NCBI GenBank assembly: GCA_934047225.1
Contig: OW203987.1
Coordinates: 337,501 to 401,500, forward strand
Direction of reading: 5' to 3'
Length of the DNA: 64,000 bases
From: Ypsolopha sequella
Taxonomy: Eukaryota; Arthropoda; Insecta; Lepidoptera; Ypsolophidae
The notes beneath the pieces were generated by a model. That model worked only from the letters and a program-made list of their open reading frames with translations, made no database searches and was not told the origin of the DNA. Every line of letters begins with the position of its first letter. Positions within the stretch are counted from its first letter, which is position 1. The translations under genes were made by a program, and so were the position numbers. Shown piece by piece: positions 46,002 through 55,338 of this stretch.

Positions 46002-47612
46002 ATGCCTTCGAAATCACAAGCCGCGATGTTTCGTGAGGCCGTAAAGGCGATAGTTCTGTTAAAGGAGATCGGTGCGGCGGTCGAGGCAGGCGACAGAAAA
46101 ACTTATTCTGTGGCGGACTTCACCGCTCGTTACGCAAACATACAAAGCGTTAAAACTAAGTTAGAGGGCGTATATTATGAGATCCTTGACGATGAGGATT
46201 TGTCCGACGAAACTGAGGCAACCTACACAAAAAATTTTCAGTCGGCACTTAGCAACTATGATGCTATCCTAGTGGCATTTGAAAAATTAAATGAAAAATC
46301 AGCTCTTCCGGACAAGACGCAACCCCTCAGCTCAGGTACACCCGTTGGTGTTTTACCAAAAATACCCATACCGGAGTTTCATTCGAACGTTGAAGAATGG
46401 CCCTCATTTATTGCCGTTTTTAGGAGCCTCGTCAGTGAGATGGCTACAGTCTCGGATGCTGTCAAACTGCATTATTTGTTAGGCGCCCTAAAGGGTGAGG
46501 CACATGATATGGTGAAACACCTCTACCCTACCAACGAGAATTATCCCATAGCCATGGAAATTCTCACCAAGCGTTACGACAATCGTCGCGTACTCATTGA
46601 CCGATTTGTGGACATTATAATGAACCTTCCGCACATCCACATGCGCTCGGATATCCGCACATCGTTCTTAATTCCGCTTATCTCAGCGCAAAGCGCTCTC
46701 CGCAATCTGGATCTGCCCATGAAGGATTCTGACTATGTTTTCGTGTCCATGGTGGTGCGAAAACTACAAGGCGAGCTCCGCACTCTATTTGAGCGGAAGT
46801 ACGTATCTCGTGCAACTCTGCCCACGCTCAAGAACCTCATTGAGTTCTTGGAAGAGCACGCACGCTGCAAGGAGAATGAGTCATCGTCCCTTGCGTCACA
46901 GAATGCTCCTTCTTCAACACGGCTCGGCCCGTCAGAAAGGCTCGCTCAGCTCAATAAGCTGCTTCAGCCCACTCGAGGTACTCCACGTCAGCCCTACCAG
47001 GCTCATCAAGAGTTCCGCCCCATAGCTCCTCGGCAGGACAATCGCTCCCCCCGTCCTATTCGTCAACCATTTTTGGCATTTGAGACAGCGCCAGTTTACT
47101 CGGCCCAACCGTCCTCATCATCCGCTCGTCAGCTAGTTTACTCGGCCCAATCATCCCCATCACCCACTCGCCAACAGAGTTATTCGGCTCAACCTTCTTC
47201 CCCTACCGGTGGTATGCCATGCCCATACTGCAGGAATAGGGGACACAAACTCATCGCATGCCCAGGATTTAATAACCAACCGGTCCAAGGTCGGTGGGAT
47301 TTTGTGAACTCACGCAACCGGTGCCGACGCTGTTTGGGTCCTCATTATGAGAACGAGTGCAGGTCTACACGTGCATGCAAGGAGTGTGGGCGGTCTGACC
47401 ACCATACTTCACTGCATCGCCATGGGGCCATGTCTCCGACACGCTCATCTGCTCATTTGCTGCCTCCGTCTCTACGTGAGCAGCCCAGACAGCGCTCAGC
47501 GCATGAGCCTCAGTACCGTTCGGCACATGCTACACAGGCATATACGTCCCATCCCAACTCGCCCACTCAATCGCGATCGCCAAGTAGGTCTCGGGTAGGT
47601 AGGCAACAATGA
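46002..47612 (+). CDS. gag: BEL/Pao Gag polyprotein
   Basis: 536 residues from ATG at 46002 to TGA at 47610-47612. The N-terminal 110 residues are acidic and helical-looking. Residues about 118-285 (IPIPEFHSNVEEWPSFIAVF onward) match the DUF1759 region that is typical of BEL/Pao Gag. Residues about 375-412 contain three imperfect YSAQPSS/YSAQSSP repeats. The nucleocapsid part has zinc knuckles CPYCRNRGHKLIAC (407-420, CX2CX4HX4C), CRRCLGPHYENEC (441-453, with a shorter CX2CX3HX4C spacing) and CKECGRSDHHTSLH (459-472). The tail is Ser/Pro/Arg-rich. Gag forms the cytoplasmic particle and packages element RNA. It is in the same frame as pol, with only the TGA between them. Confidence 0.93.
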   Translation: MPSKSQAAMFREAVKAIVLLKEIGAAVEAGDRKTYSVADFTARYANIQSVKTKLEGVYYEILDDEDLSDETEATYTKNFQSALSNYDAILVAFEKLNEKSALPDKTQPLSSGTPVGVLPKIPIPEFHSNVEEWPSFIAVFRSLVSEMATVSDAVKLHYLLGALKGEAHDMVKHLYPTNENYPIAMEILTKRYDNRRVLIDRFVDIIMNLPHIHMRSDIRTSFLIPLISAQSALRNLDLPMKDSDYVFVSMVVRKLQGELRTLFERKYVSRATLPTLKNLIEFLEEHARCKENESSSLASQNAPSSTRLGPSERLAQLNKLLQPTRGTPRQPYQAHQEFRPIAPRQDNRSPRPIRQPFLAFETAPVYSAQPSSSSARQLVYSAQSSPSPTRQQSYSAQPSSPTGGMPCPYCRNRGHKLIACPGFNNQPVQGRWDFVNSRNRCRRCLGPHYENECRSTRACKECGRSDHHTSLHRHGAMSPTRSSAHLLPPSLREQPRQRSAHEPQYRSAHATQAYTSHPNSPTQSRSPSRSRVGRQQ

Positions 47613-47620
47613 CTACCTAC
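47595..47620 (+). promoter_or_regulatory. Gag stop in readthrough-like context with flanking inverted repeat
   Basis: The gag terminator is CAA TGA CTA. TGA CTA is a known leaky context in some RNA viruses. GTAGGTAG (47595-47602) and CTACCTAC (47613-47620) are perfect 8-bp inverted repeats enclosing a 10-base loop that ends with the TGA. The frame stays open across the stop into pol. Function is inferred. Confidence 0.5.
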
Positions 47621-47714
47621 AATAACAGAGCACTATGAAGGCGAGGACGACCAGCACTCAGCACACTCATCACACACACACTCATCACATACACACTCAG
47701 CTCATTTTCACTCC

Positions 47715-50700
47715 ATGACTTCAACTCCAACAGAGAATTCCTGTAACTCCGCACAACGTGTAGTGAACGTCACTAACACACCAATTTTGTTGCCAACCGT
47801 CTCACTTAAAATAGCAGACGTACATGGTCAATTTCACTCAGCACGAGCCCTGTTAGACTGTGGAAGTATGCTGACTCTTTGTTCTCAGCGCATGGCCAGA
47901 ATTTTAAATTTACCATTAAAACATACATCTCTAAAAATCGCAGGAGTTGGAAATCAGCACACACAAAACTCAAAGGCATCAATCACAATTGTATGCCGAC
48001 CTACACACCGTGACACACCTACGATCACGGCCACAGCCCATATATTGAAGAACGTAACTGGGTACCTACCGTTAGAAAAGGTTCCAGATCTCGCTCAGTT
48101 AACAGGTCACCCACCGATTCCTCTTGCTGATCGAGAATATCACACACCAGCTCCGGTTGATCTAATACTAGGATCTGACGTTCTTGGTCAAGTGTTAGAC
48201 GGAACCAAGGTTTCGCTCGGCCCTGGCAAGCCCATAGCCTTCGGCACGATATTTGATTTTACATTGATTGGACCTTTCGAAAGTTTACATACCTCACCCA
48301 CGAATCAGGTCAACTCAGTTCACATTGTCGGCTCTCACACGGACTCAGAGCATTCCACTCATGACATTCACAAAAGTCTTGAGAGGTTTTGGGAATCCGA
48401 GGAACCCCAAACCTACAAGCATACCAGCCCATTAGAGGATCAGTGTGAGGACATTTTCCGCACCACAACTACTCGTGAACCATCAGGTCAATATGTGGTT
48501 ACACTGCCCTTTCTGCACAACGCGCCGACATTAGGTTCCACTCACGCTATTGCACTGCGCAGGTTTCTCAACTTAGAGAAGAAGCTGCAAGCGAACCCGC
48601 CCTTCCGCTCGAAATACGTAGAATTCATGTCAGATTACATAAAATTGGGACATACGTCGCCGTGTCACCCCAATACCTTTGCTCATAAATCCCATTTCTA
48701 TATCCCACATCATGGCATATTCAAGCCAGGATCAGAAAAGTTACGCTGCGTGTTTGACGGAAGTTGTAAAAGCTCAAATGGCGTCAATTTAAATGATTGT
48801 CTCCATACAGGTCCAGCTCTTCAACAAGATATTGTTGACATTATCATGTCCTTCAGGATCCACTCACAAGTTTACAGCACAGACATCCGAATGATGTTCA
48901 GAAATATACTCATTCACCCAGAGCAAAGACCTTTTCAACTCATTCTCTGGCGGTCTTCACCCGACCAGCCCCTGCTCACGTATGCCCTTAATACCGTCAC
49001 ATATGGATTAAGGTCCAGCCCATACCATGCCATCCGCACTTTACTTCAATTGGCTGATGACGAAGGTCATCGCTACCCCCACGCTGCTCAGGTCCTCCGC
49101 AAATCAATATTTGTGGACGACATTCTCTCAGGTGCAGATTCTGTAGAATCTGCTCAGTCGCTCCAAAGCGAACTGATCGAGTTACTCGCCCTAGGTGGCT
49201 TTCAGCTCAGTAAATGGACCTCCAACTCGCCCCAGCTCCTTGAACGATTCCCAGATGACCAGTGCGACATGCCCAAGGACTTTGACTTCAGTCCCGACTC
49301 TAATTCCATAAAGGTTTTGGGAATACAGTGGATTCCTCAAACTGATGAGTTCACTTATCGCATTTCTCTGCCCACTCATGCTCAAGTCACAAAGCGCTCC
49401 ATTCTCAGTACAGTAGCGTCTCTCTATGACCCCAATGGCTGGGTTACTCCAGTCATCTTCCGCGCAAAAATCCTTCTCCAGAAGCTTTGGCTTCTGAAAA
49501 TAGGATGGGATGAGCCTATCTCTGAAGAAGTCCACACAGAGTGGCAACACATCTCAGAGGATCTTCCTCAGCTCTCAAACCTCCGTTTACCGCGACACAT
49601 TTGTAAGTATAAGCCCACGTCTACTTACTCACTTCACGGGTTCGCGGACGCATCAGAGGCTGGCTTTGGTGCCGTTATCTACCTTCATGAGCGCAATACC
49701 ACTGGACATGTCAATGTACACCTAATCATTGGCAAGTCCAAGGTCGCACCCATAAAGACTCGTCTCTCAATCCCGAAATTGGAGTTGTCAGCCGCGACTC
49801 TTTTATCTCAGCTCATGACTCGAGTTTCAGCCCAACTGTCAGCTCATATAGCCATTCAAACACACACATGCTGGTCAGATAGCACAATAGTGTTGGCATG
49901 GCTCAATACCCCACCTCACCGATTACAGACTTTCGAGGCCAATCGAGTGGCTAAGATCACAGCTACTTCAACTAGCCATACGTGGAGGCATGTGCCCACG
50001 AACCTCAACCCTGCTGACTGTGCAAGCAGAGGCATGTCTGCCCAGTCTCTCTCACTTCATGACCTTTGGTGGTCACCCAGTTGGCTCAAAGAACCTACCT
50101 GCACTTGGCCCAAGATGCCACCCGCTCTAGGCCATCATGCTCTCCCAGGCCTTAAGCCCAAAAAGGTACCAGCACACATAGCAGTCCCAGATATCGATCT
50201 GGACTTGCTCACTCGCTACAGCTCACTTGACAAGCTCGTCGGAGTGACGGCTTGTATTAAAAGGTTCATATTCAATTGTCGGCACAGCCCAGATGCACGG
50301 CGCTCTGGTCCGTTGACAGCTAGTGAACGCAGGGACGCTCTGTTGCACTGGGTCCGCTCTGTTCAGCACAATGAGTTTGCTGAAGACATTAATCGTATCC
50401 AGACTGATAAGGTTTGTCCCGTTCGGCTCCAGCGTCTCTCGCCCTTCATAAAGGACGGCCTCTTGAGAGTCGGTGGTCGTCTCTCTCACGCGTCAATTAG
50501 GTATGACGCTCAACACCCACTCATTCTACCCAGTTCAAGTCCGCTCGTAGATCTCATTATAGATCACTATCACACAATACACTGCCACCCTGGAGCTGAC
50601 ACATTACACGCCATATTACGCCAGCAGTACTGGATTCTGTCCGCTCGTCGTATTATTAGACACCGCGTGTTTAAATGTATTAGATGTTTCCGGTGCCGCG

Positions 50701-51731
50701 CTCAACCTAAGGCTCCGCTCATGGCTGATCTCCCAGTAGACAGAGTTACTCCTCAGCCAGTTTTTAGTCACGTCACGACGGACTTTGCTGGCCACTTCTT
50801 CGTTAAATCCAGCACGTTGCGGAACGCGAAACTCATAAAAGCGTACTTTTGTATTTTCGTTTGCCTCGCAACAAAGGCGGTTCATTTGGAACCAGTCTCT
50901 GCACTCTCAACGGAAGCGTTCTTTGCGGCATTGCAACGTTTTATCTCACGTCGCGGTACTCCGGTTCTCATTCGCTCAGACTGCGGCACAAAATATGTAG
51001 GTGCTAGGAATCAACTCATTGAAGTTCAGAACTTCCTCAGGTCAAACAATGATGCAATCACTCACAAGCTCGCGAATCAGCACATAACTTGGTTACTGAA
51101 CCCGCCTAAAGGGCCTTGGTTCGGCGCTCTGCACGAAATAAACGTAAAATCCACCAAGCAACTACTTTATCGTGTGATAGGTGAACAGCACCTCACTTTT
51201 GAGGAATTCTCTACTCTTTTGGCTCGAATTGAGGCTGTACTCAACTCAAGACCCCTCTGCCCAATTTCATCCGACCCTACGGACTTTAAACCTCTCACGG
51301 CCGGACATTTCATTATTGGTCGTCCACTCACCGCTCTACCTGAGCAGTCTTTTGACGACAGACCCATATCTGCTCTTAAACGGTTTCAACTCATTCAAGC
51401 GCTCTCTCAGCGCTTTTGGACTCTCTGGTCCAGATCCTACCTCCATACCCTGCAAACCCGCTCCAAATGGCTCTCCCCTTCTTCCCCTCCTCAAGTGGGT
51501 GAACTGGTCCTCATCAAAGAGGATGACCTGCCTCCGCTCCAATGGAAGTTGGGGAGAATTCTCCGCACGATACCTGGCAAGGATGGAGTGATCCGAGTTG
51601 TGGATCTGGACACAGCTCATGGAAATCTGCGACGACCTGTGTTCAAGATAGCCAGGCTGCCGTTGGATTCAACTCAAGAGGAGTCGCAGCCCCGGCCCCC
51701 CCAGGATGTTCACGCGCAGCATGACGTGTGA
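47715..51731 (+). CDS. pol: BEL/Pao Pol: protease, reverse transcriptase, RNase H, integrase
   Basis: 1338 residues from the first ATG, though the frame is open from 47613 right after the gag TGA. Order: aspartic protease with ALLDCGSML (D48; Cys replaces the usual Ser/Thr in the DSG/DTG motif); reverse transcriptase about 340-500 with CVFDGSCKSS, catalytic D390 (STDIRMMFRNI) and FVDD (D468, D469); RNase H about 640-775 with D645 (GFADASE), E690, D722 and D768 (NPADCASRG); integrase H/C zinc region about 950-995 (HCHPG, CIRCFRC); integrase core D1023, D1089 (RSDCGTKYVG) and E1141 (GALHEINVKS), spacing D-52-E; C-terminal DUF5641-like domain about 1255-1315 (VGELVLIKEDDLPPLQWKLG). The last 25 bp lie in the 3' LTR. 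Length and order are typical of the family, and no stop or frameshift is seen. Confidence 0.95.
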   Translation: MTSTPTENSCNSAQRVVNVTNTPILLPTVSLKIADVHGQFHSARALLDCGSMLTLCSQRMARILNLPLKHTSLKIAGVGNQHTQNSKASITIVCRPTHRDTPTITATAHILKNVTGYLPLEKVPDLAQLTGHPPIPLADREYHTPAPVDLILGSDVLGQVLDGTKVSLGPGKPIAFGTIFDFTLIGPFESLHTSPTNQVNSVHIVGSHTDSEHSTHDIHKSLERFWESEEPQTYKHTSPLEDQCEDIFRTTTTREPSGQYVVTLPFLHNAPTLGSTHAIALRRFLNLEKKLQANPPFRSKYVEFMSDYIKLGHTSPCHPNTFAHKSHFYIPHHGIFKPGSEKLRCVFDGSCKSSNGVNLNDCLHTGPALQQDIVDIIMSFRIHSQVYSTDIRMMFRNILIHPEQRPFQLILWRSSPDQPLLTYALNTVTYGLRSSPYHAIRTLLQLADDEGHRYPHAAQVLRKSIFVDDILSGADSVESAQSLQSELIELLALGGFQLSKWTSNSPQLLERFPDDQCDMPKDFDFSPDSNSIKVLGIQWIPQTDEFTYRISLPTHAQVTKRSILSTVASLYDPNGWVTPVIFRAKILLQKLWLLKIGWDEPISEEVHTEWQHISEDLPQLSNLRLPRHICKYKPTSTYSLHGFADASEAGFGAVIYLHERNTTGHVNVHLIIGKSKVAPIKTRLSIPKLELSAATLLSQLMTRVSAQLSAHIAIQTHTCWSDSTIVLAWLNTPPHRLQTFEANRVAKITATSTSHTWRHVPTNLNPADCASRGMSAQSLSLHDLWWSPSWLKEPTCTWPKMPPALGHHALPGLKPKKVPAHIAVPDIDLDLLTRYSSLDKLVGVTACIKRFIFNCRHSPDARRSGPLTASERRDALLHWVRSVQHNEFAEDINRIQTDKVCPVRLQRLSPFIKDGLLRVGGRLSHASIRYDAQHPLILPSSSPLVDLIIDHYHTIHCHPGADTLHAILRQQYWILSARRIIRHRVFKCIRCFRCRAQPKAPLMADLPVDRVTPQPVFSHVTTDFAGHFFVKSSTLRNAKLIKAYFCIFVCLATKAVHLEPVSALSTEAFFAALQRFISRRGTPVLIRSDCGTKYVGARNQLIEVQNFLRSNNDAITHKLANQHITWLLNPPKGPWFGALHEINVKSTKQLLYRVIGEQHLTFEEFSTLLARIEAVLNSRPLCPISSDPTDFKPLTAGHFIIGRPLTALPEQSFDDRPISALKRFQLIQALSQRFWTLWSRSYLHTLQTRSKWLSPSSPPQVGELVLIKEDDLPPLQWKLGRILRTIPGKDGVIRVVDLDTAHGNLRRPVFKIARLPLDSTQEESQPRPPQDVHAQHDV

Positions 51732-52113
51732 TTCGCGTGCGCACGCGCGAACGACCACCCCCTCCCCGCCGCGCGCCGGTCGAGGCGCGCGCGGGCGCTG
51801 GTTTCATTCTGTTCCGTCCGAATCGTCTAGAGAACGACACGTGTATACACATTCGCGCTGCCAGCACAAATAATATTGCGGACCCATTATTTAGATTGTG
51901 AAAGTGTAGTGTTCACGTTAACAAGAACCAAGACATCCAGCTCATCACTGCCCAAAGCGCCAGCTTCAATCAGCCCAACGAGAGGAGACGCCACACGGCG
52001 CATCCATCCACAATCATCATCAAAGGTCAGTCAGTTTACCCACAATTCTCTCGTGTCAACCCATCCGTTTATCCTCTTTCATCATCTCTGCATTCCTGTA
52101 GCCAGCGGCTACA
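51707..52113 (+). repeat. 3' LTR, 407 bp
   Basis: TG...CA ends as in the 5' LTR; one base differs. The sequence just upstream is C-rich with AAGAGGAG further away (51675-51682), so a conventional polypurine tract next to the LTR is weak (only AGGA touches it). Confidence 0.95.
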
Positions 52114-52342
52114 GTTGTTTTCATCTCTGGAAAATTTGCTCACAAAATTACATAATAAATTAGTTAGTACACTGATCATATAAACTTTTGGAATTTTGGT
52201 GTGAAATATTTGCATATTTGAGTTACGGATAGAAATAGAATCACATTTAGTTTTCAGATAAGCAGACACACAATAATAAGTATCAGAGATACTGTTAGAA
52301 CACTCAATGTGCCACACTGAATAAATTATGTAATATAAGTTT

Positions 52343-52612
52343 ATATAAGGTCTTTCAATTTAAATTGAAAATAATTTAGGAGGTGATTCAGTATCGTTAA
52401 CACATCACATTCCACTGCAAAGCACTTTGTTTTGCGCGAACTTTTTTTTCACTACTCAGTACAAAGTGGTCCGATCAGCTGACTCAGTTTGTATGGACAA
52501 GTGAAGAAAAAGTTCGTGCAAAAAAAAGTACTTTGCAGTGGAATGTGATGTATTAACGATACTGAATCACCTCCTAAATTACTTTGAATTTAAATTGAAA
52601 GACTTTATATAT
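52343..52612. mobile_element. Foldback MITE, about 85-bp arms
   Basis: AAGGTCTTTCAATTTAAATT on the left is matched inverted on the right, and similarity continues through TTTAGGAGGTGATTCAGTAT and CACATTCCACTGCAAAG. ATAT/TATA on the outsides suggests a TA-type target. It sits within 10 bp of the LINE E 5' end. Confidence 0.85.
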
Positions 52613-53193
52613 TAGTCAAAATATATACATATATATCCAAATTTTATATCCCATAACTAGTCAAAATTAATATTTTATTCTATTACAATAATGTTTTTAT
52701 TATTTTTCTGTTTTCATATTTTAACTATACACTGATTTCATTGAATACGTTTAGGTTAAAGTAAATAGTAAGTTAATTAAGTATGTGTTTTCTCTTTTAA
52801 TGGTAGTGGCAGAATAATAGCGTTCCTAATGCCTTTGGTATAGGAACATAATGCTGAGTCACGTCCTTTTTAACAGTGCCATACAATTTTACGTTTAAGA
52901 ACATTGTACTACTTTGTCCATAATGGTGTGTTAAATAAATGTCTTTTATTTATTTTTTTATTTAAATGTAGTGAAACAAGTCAGGGGAGAGCCGGCAGTC
53001 GCTTCCAGCGCAGTCGAGGCCGCGGCCGGGCCGGGAGCAGAAGGCTAGTAAATCAACTATATCCGAAGTTTCATATACCTCGTTAAGATAATGTATTTGA
53101 AACCTTAGACCCCACAATAAATTTAAAGCGTGGTAATTCTATTGATTTGGAAACTTAAATTATTTGTATTGGAAATGATAACAACTTGGAGAG
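52613..53193. other. No recognised gene
   Basis: AT-rich. A 60-codon frame at 52904-53086 with an Arg/Gly-rich C-terminal half (SQGRAGSRFQRSRGRGRAG) coincides with a local GC-rich patch and lacks other support. Confidence 0.4.
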
Positions 53194-53262
53194 TTAGTAC
53201 TGGAACGTGACATTGTTAGTACTAGAACGTGACATTGTTAGTACTGGAACTTGACATTGAAT
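53194..53262. repeat. 22-bp unit, 3 copies
   Basis: TTAGTACTGGAACGTGACAT plus TG repeated three times with one or two changes. Confidence 0.9.
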
Positions 53263-53320
53263 TCGTACTATTTAAATACGTGAAAACTGATACAATATCA
53301 CCGAATACGTACTGTTTAGA
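53263..53320. repeat. Outlying copy of the 44-bp unit
   Basis: TTCGTACTATTTAAATACGTG and following bases match the unit at 53695-54275. The 375 bp between the two looks unrelated, so the array was probably interrupted. Confidence 0.75.
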
Positions 53321-53694
53321 ACGCAGCCACGGGTAAACTGGAAAAACGGGACTGGCAACACCGTGTGCTGTGAATTGACACTTGAGTTTTTTTGGTTTTT
53401 TGTAACAGGTCGTTAAATTTGTAAGTCTCTCTGAAAATTGTAGTTTTGGAGCTTAGTATCTCACATTGTGCAGAATTCTGGATTTGGATAACCCCTTAAC
53501 TTTCATATAAACACCAAGTGAACGGAGACCCCGGGTGACATATTTGTTCCTGTTACGTTGGCTGTCCTCTGGAAACGTGGCGACAAGCTTGTCAGGTATC
53601 CTAGGATCCTTTCAGTTCTTTCCCGTCCCATACCACGTCTGATTTGCTAGCGTCGTCAGGACCCCAACATGAGCAAAGGTCAGTTTGCAAATAG
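53321..53694. other. Insert-like sequence inside the 44-bp array
   Basis: No gene or element recognised. It separates the outlying unit from the main array. No obvious terminal repeats seen. Confidence 0.4.
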
Positions 53695-54275
53695 AACACG
53701 TACTATTTAAATACGTTGAGACTTATACAATATCTCCAAATTCATACTATTTAAATAAGTTGAGAATTATACAATATCTCCGAATTCGTACTATTTAAAT
53801 ACGTGGAGACTTATAAAATATCGCCGAAGTCGTACTATTTAAATACGTGGAGACTTATACAATATCGCCGAATTCGTACTATTTAAATACGTGGAGACTT
53901 ATACAATATTGCCGAAGTCGTACTATTTAAATACGTGGAGACTTATACAATATCGCCGAATTCGTACTATTTAAATACGTGGAGACTTATACAATATCGC
54001 CGAATTCGTACTATTTAAATACGTGGAGACTTATACAATATTGCCGAAGTCGTACTATTTAAATACGTGGAGACTTATACAATATCGCCGAATTCGTACT
54101 ATTTAAATACGTGGAGACTTATACAATATTGCCGAAGTCGTACTATTTAAATACGTGGAGACTTATACAATATCGCCGAATTCGTACTATTCAAATACGT
54201 GGAGACTTATACAATATCGCCGAATTCGTACTATTTAAATATGTGGAGACTTATACAATATCGCCAAAAATACAA
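53695..54275. repeat. Minisatellite, 44-bp unit, about 13 copies
   Basis: The unit starts TCGTACTATTTAAATACGTG and continues GAGACTTATACAATATCGCC. Variants ATTGCCGAAG and ATCGCCGAAT alternate for part of the array. Confidence 0.95.
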
Positions 54276-54999
54276 ATTTTATCCTTAAAATATAATATGG
54301 ATATAAAATTGTAGATATTAAAAAGATGATTGTAAAAATATATACTTTTAGTATATTTACTGGCACTGGTTTCGAGAAATCTTTAAAAAACCACAAAAAT
54401 ATATATGTCCGAAATATCTCCGAAACTGGTAAACCAAAAAATATGAATAAAATGTCAATTATAGATTTTATCACTGGCCAATTACAGGAAAACTATAGAG
54501 ATTAAAAAAATTTGAGCACAAATGAAAAACATAAAAAGAAATTTATTTTTATTTTATTTGCACATTTACACAAATAACTAAAAAGACAAAAGAATCAATT
54601 AAACATGGTGTACAAGGAGTCAATAAATAAAAAAAATATTTTATAAAAAACAATATGGGTATCAAATTGTAGGTATTAAAAAGCTGATTGTGAAAATATA
54701 TAGATTGGCTATTTTCAATTGTATCTATTTCGAGCAATCCTTAAAAAACCATAAAAAATTGTATGTCCCCCCCACCTTATCTCCAAAACTGGTAGACCGT
54801 AAAATATGAAAAAATCATGGTAATATGTGTTCACGTAAAGATTACAGAAAAAATAAAACGGTTGAGAAATTCACCAAAACAATGACAAAATTAAATTTAA
54901 CATCCACAATACGGAACCCTAGGTACGCGAGTCTGACTCGCACTTGGCCGGTTTTTATAGTTATGAATTAGTTTAAAAAAATGATGTTGATAATCGACT
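54276..54999. other. Unassigned AT-rich region with a dispersed repeat
   Basis: 54350-54450 and 54690-54810 share weak similarity (TATGTCC..CTCC.AAACTGGTA.ACC), an old direct repeat. 54880-54940 matches 14395-14452 (TGACAAAATTAAATTTAACA, CCACAATACGGAACCC). Confidence 0.5.
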
Positions 55000-55040
55000 G
55001 GGGGCAGAAAGTCAGTGCGGGGGCCGGGGGCCGGGGGCGG
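55000..55040 (+). other. G-quadruplex-capable G tracts
   Basis: Four runs of five G at 55000-55004, 55019-55023, 55026-55030 and 55033-55037, then CGG. The last three are separated by CC only. Confidence 0.6.
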
Positions 55041-55338
55041 ACATCTTCAGCAGCGTTCCGGAATATAATTAATACACAAGAAAGTAATAAATTGAAGACG
55101 CGACTCAAGAATTTTAATTATTCTTAATTGAGCGTTAATTGCTTTCGAAGTGTAAGGTTTATGAATAAACACTGTACTTACTGCCTCGACCATTGCGATC
55201 ATAATGTCTGCATAATTCTCCAACATTATATGAAAGTGTCTCGCTGACGTCATCGTGCTAACTTGCTGAGTCACGCTCGGAAATGATCGACCTCTAAAGT
55301 AGTGGGCGCTTCGGAGGTTCAGATCCGTATTCCGTATT

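Larger units (their letters stand above)
44487..52118 (+). mobile_element. Complete BEL/Pao LTR retrotransposon with GTTGT duplication
   Basis: The element itself is 44492-52113 (7.6 kb). GTTGT is present directly outside both LTRs (44487-44491 and 52114-52118). Order: 5' LTR, primer-binding region, 1.1-kb leader, gag, TGA, pol, 3' LTR. LTRs differ at a single base that I can see, so the insertion is very recent. It has an open gag and an open pol with all catalytic residues I can check. No envelope gene. Confidence 0.95.
40700..52334 (-). mobile_element. LINE E (CR1/Jockey group), split by a BEL/Pao insertion
   Basis: A nearly full-length element in two parts: 40700-44491 and 52114-52334. 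From 5' to 3' on the minus strand it has about three tandem repeats of 249 bp (one cut by the BEL element), an endonuclease-reverse transcriptase frame, and a 3'UTR ending near a TA run. The BEL/Pao element at 44492-52113 lies inside the second repeat unit. Confidence 0.85.

Noticed and set aside
49191..51620. Several 60-136-codon frames inside pol, both strands
   Set aside because: Shadow frames of the intact pol.
52904..53086. Arg/Gly-rich small ORF
   Set aside because: Composition follows a local GC-rich patch; only 60 codons and no other support.
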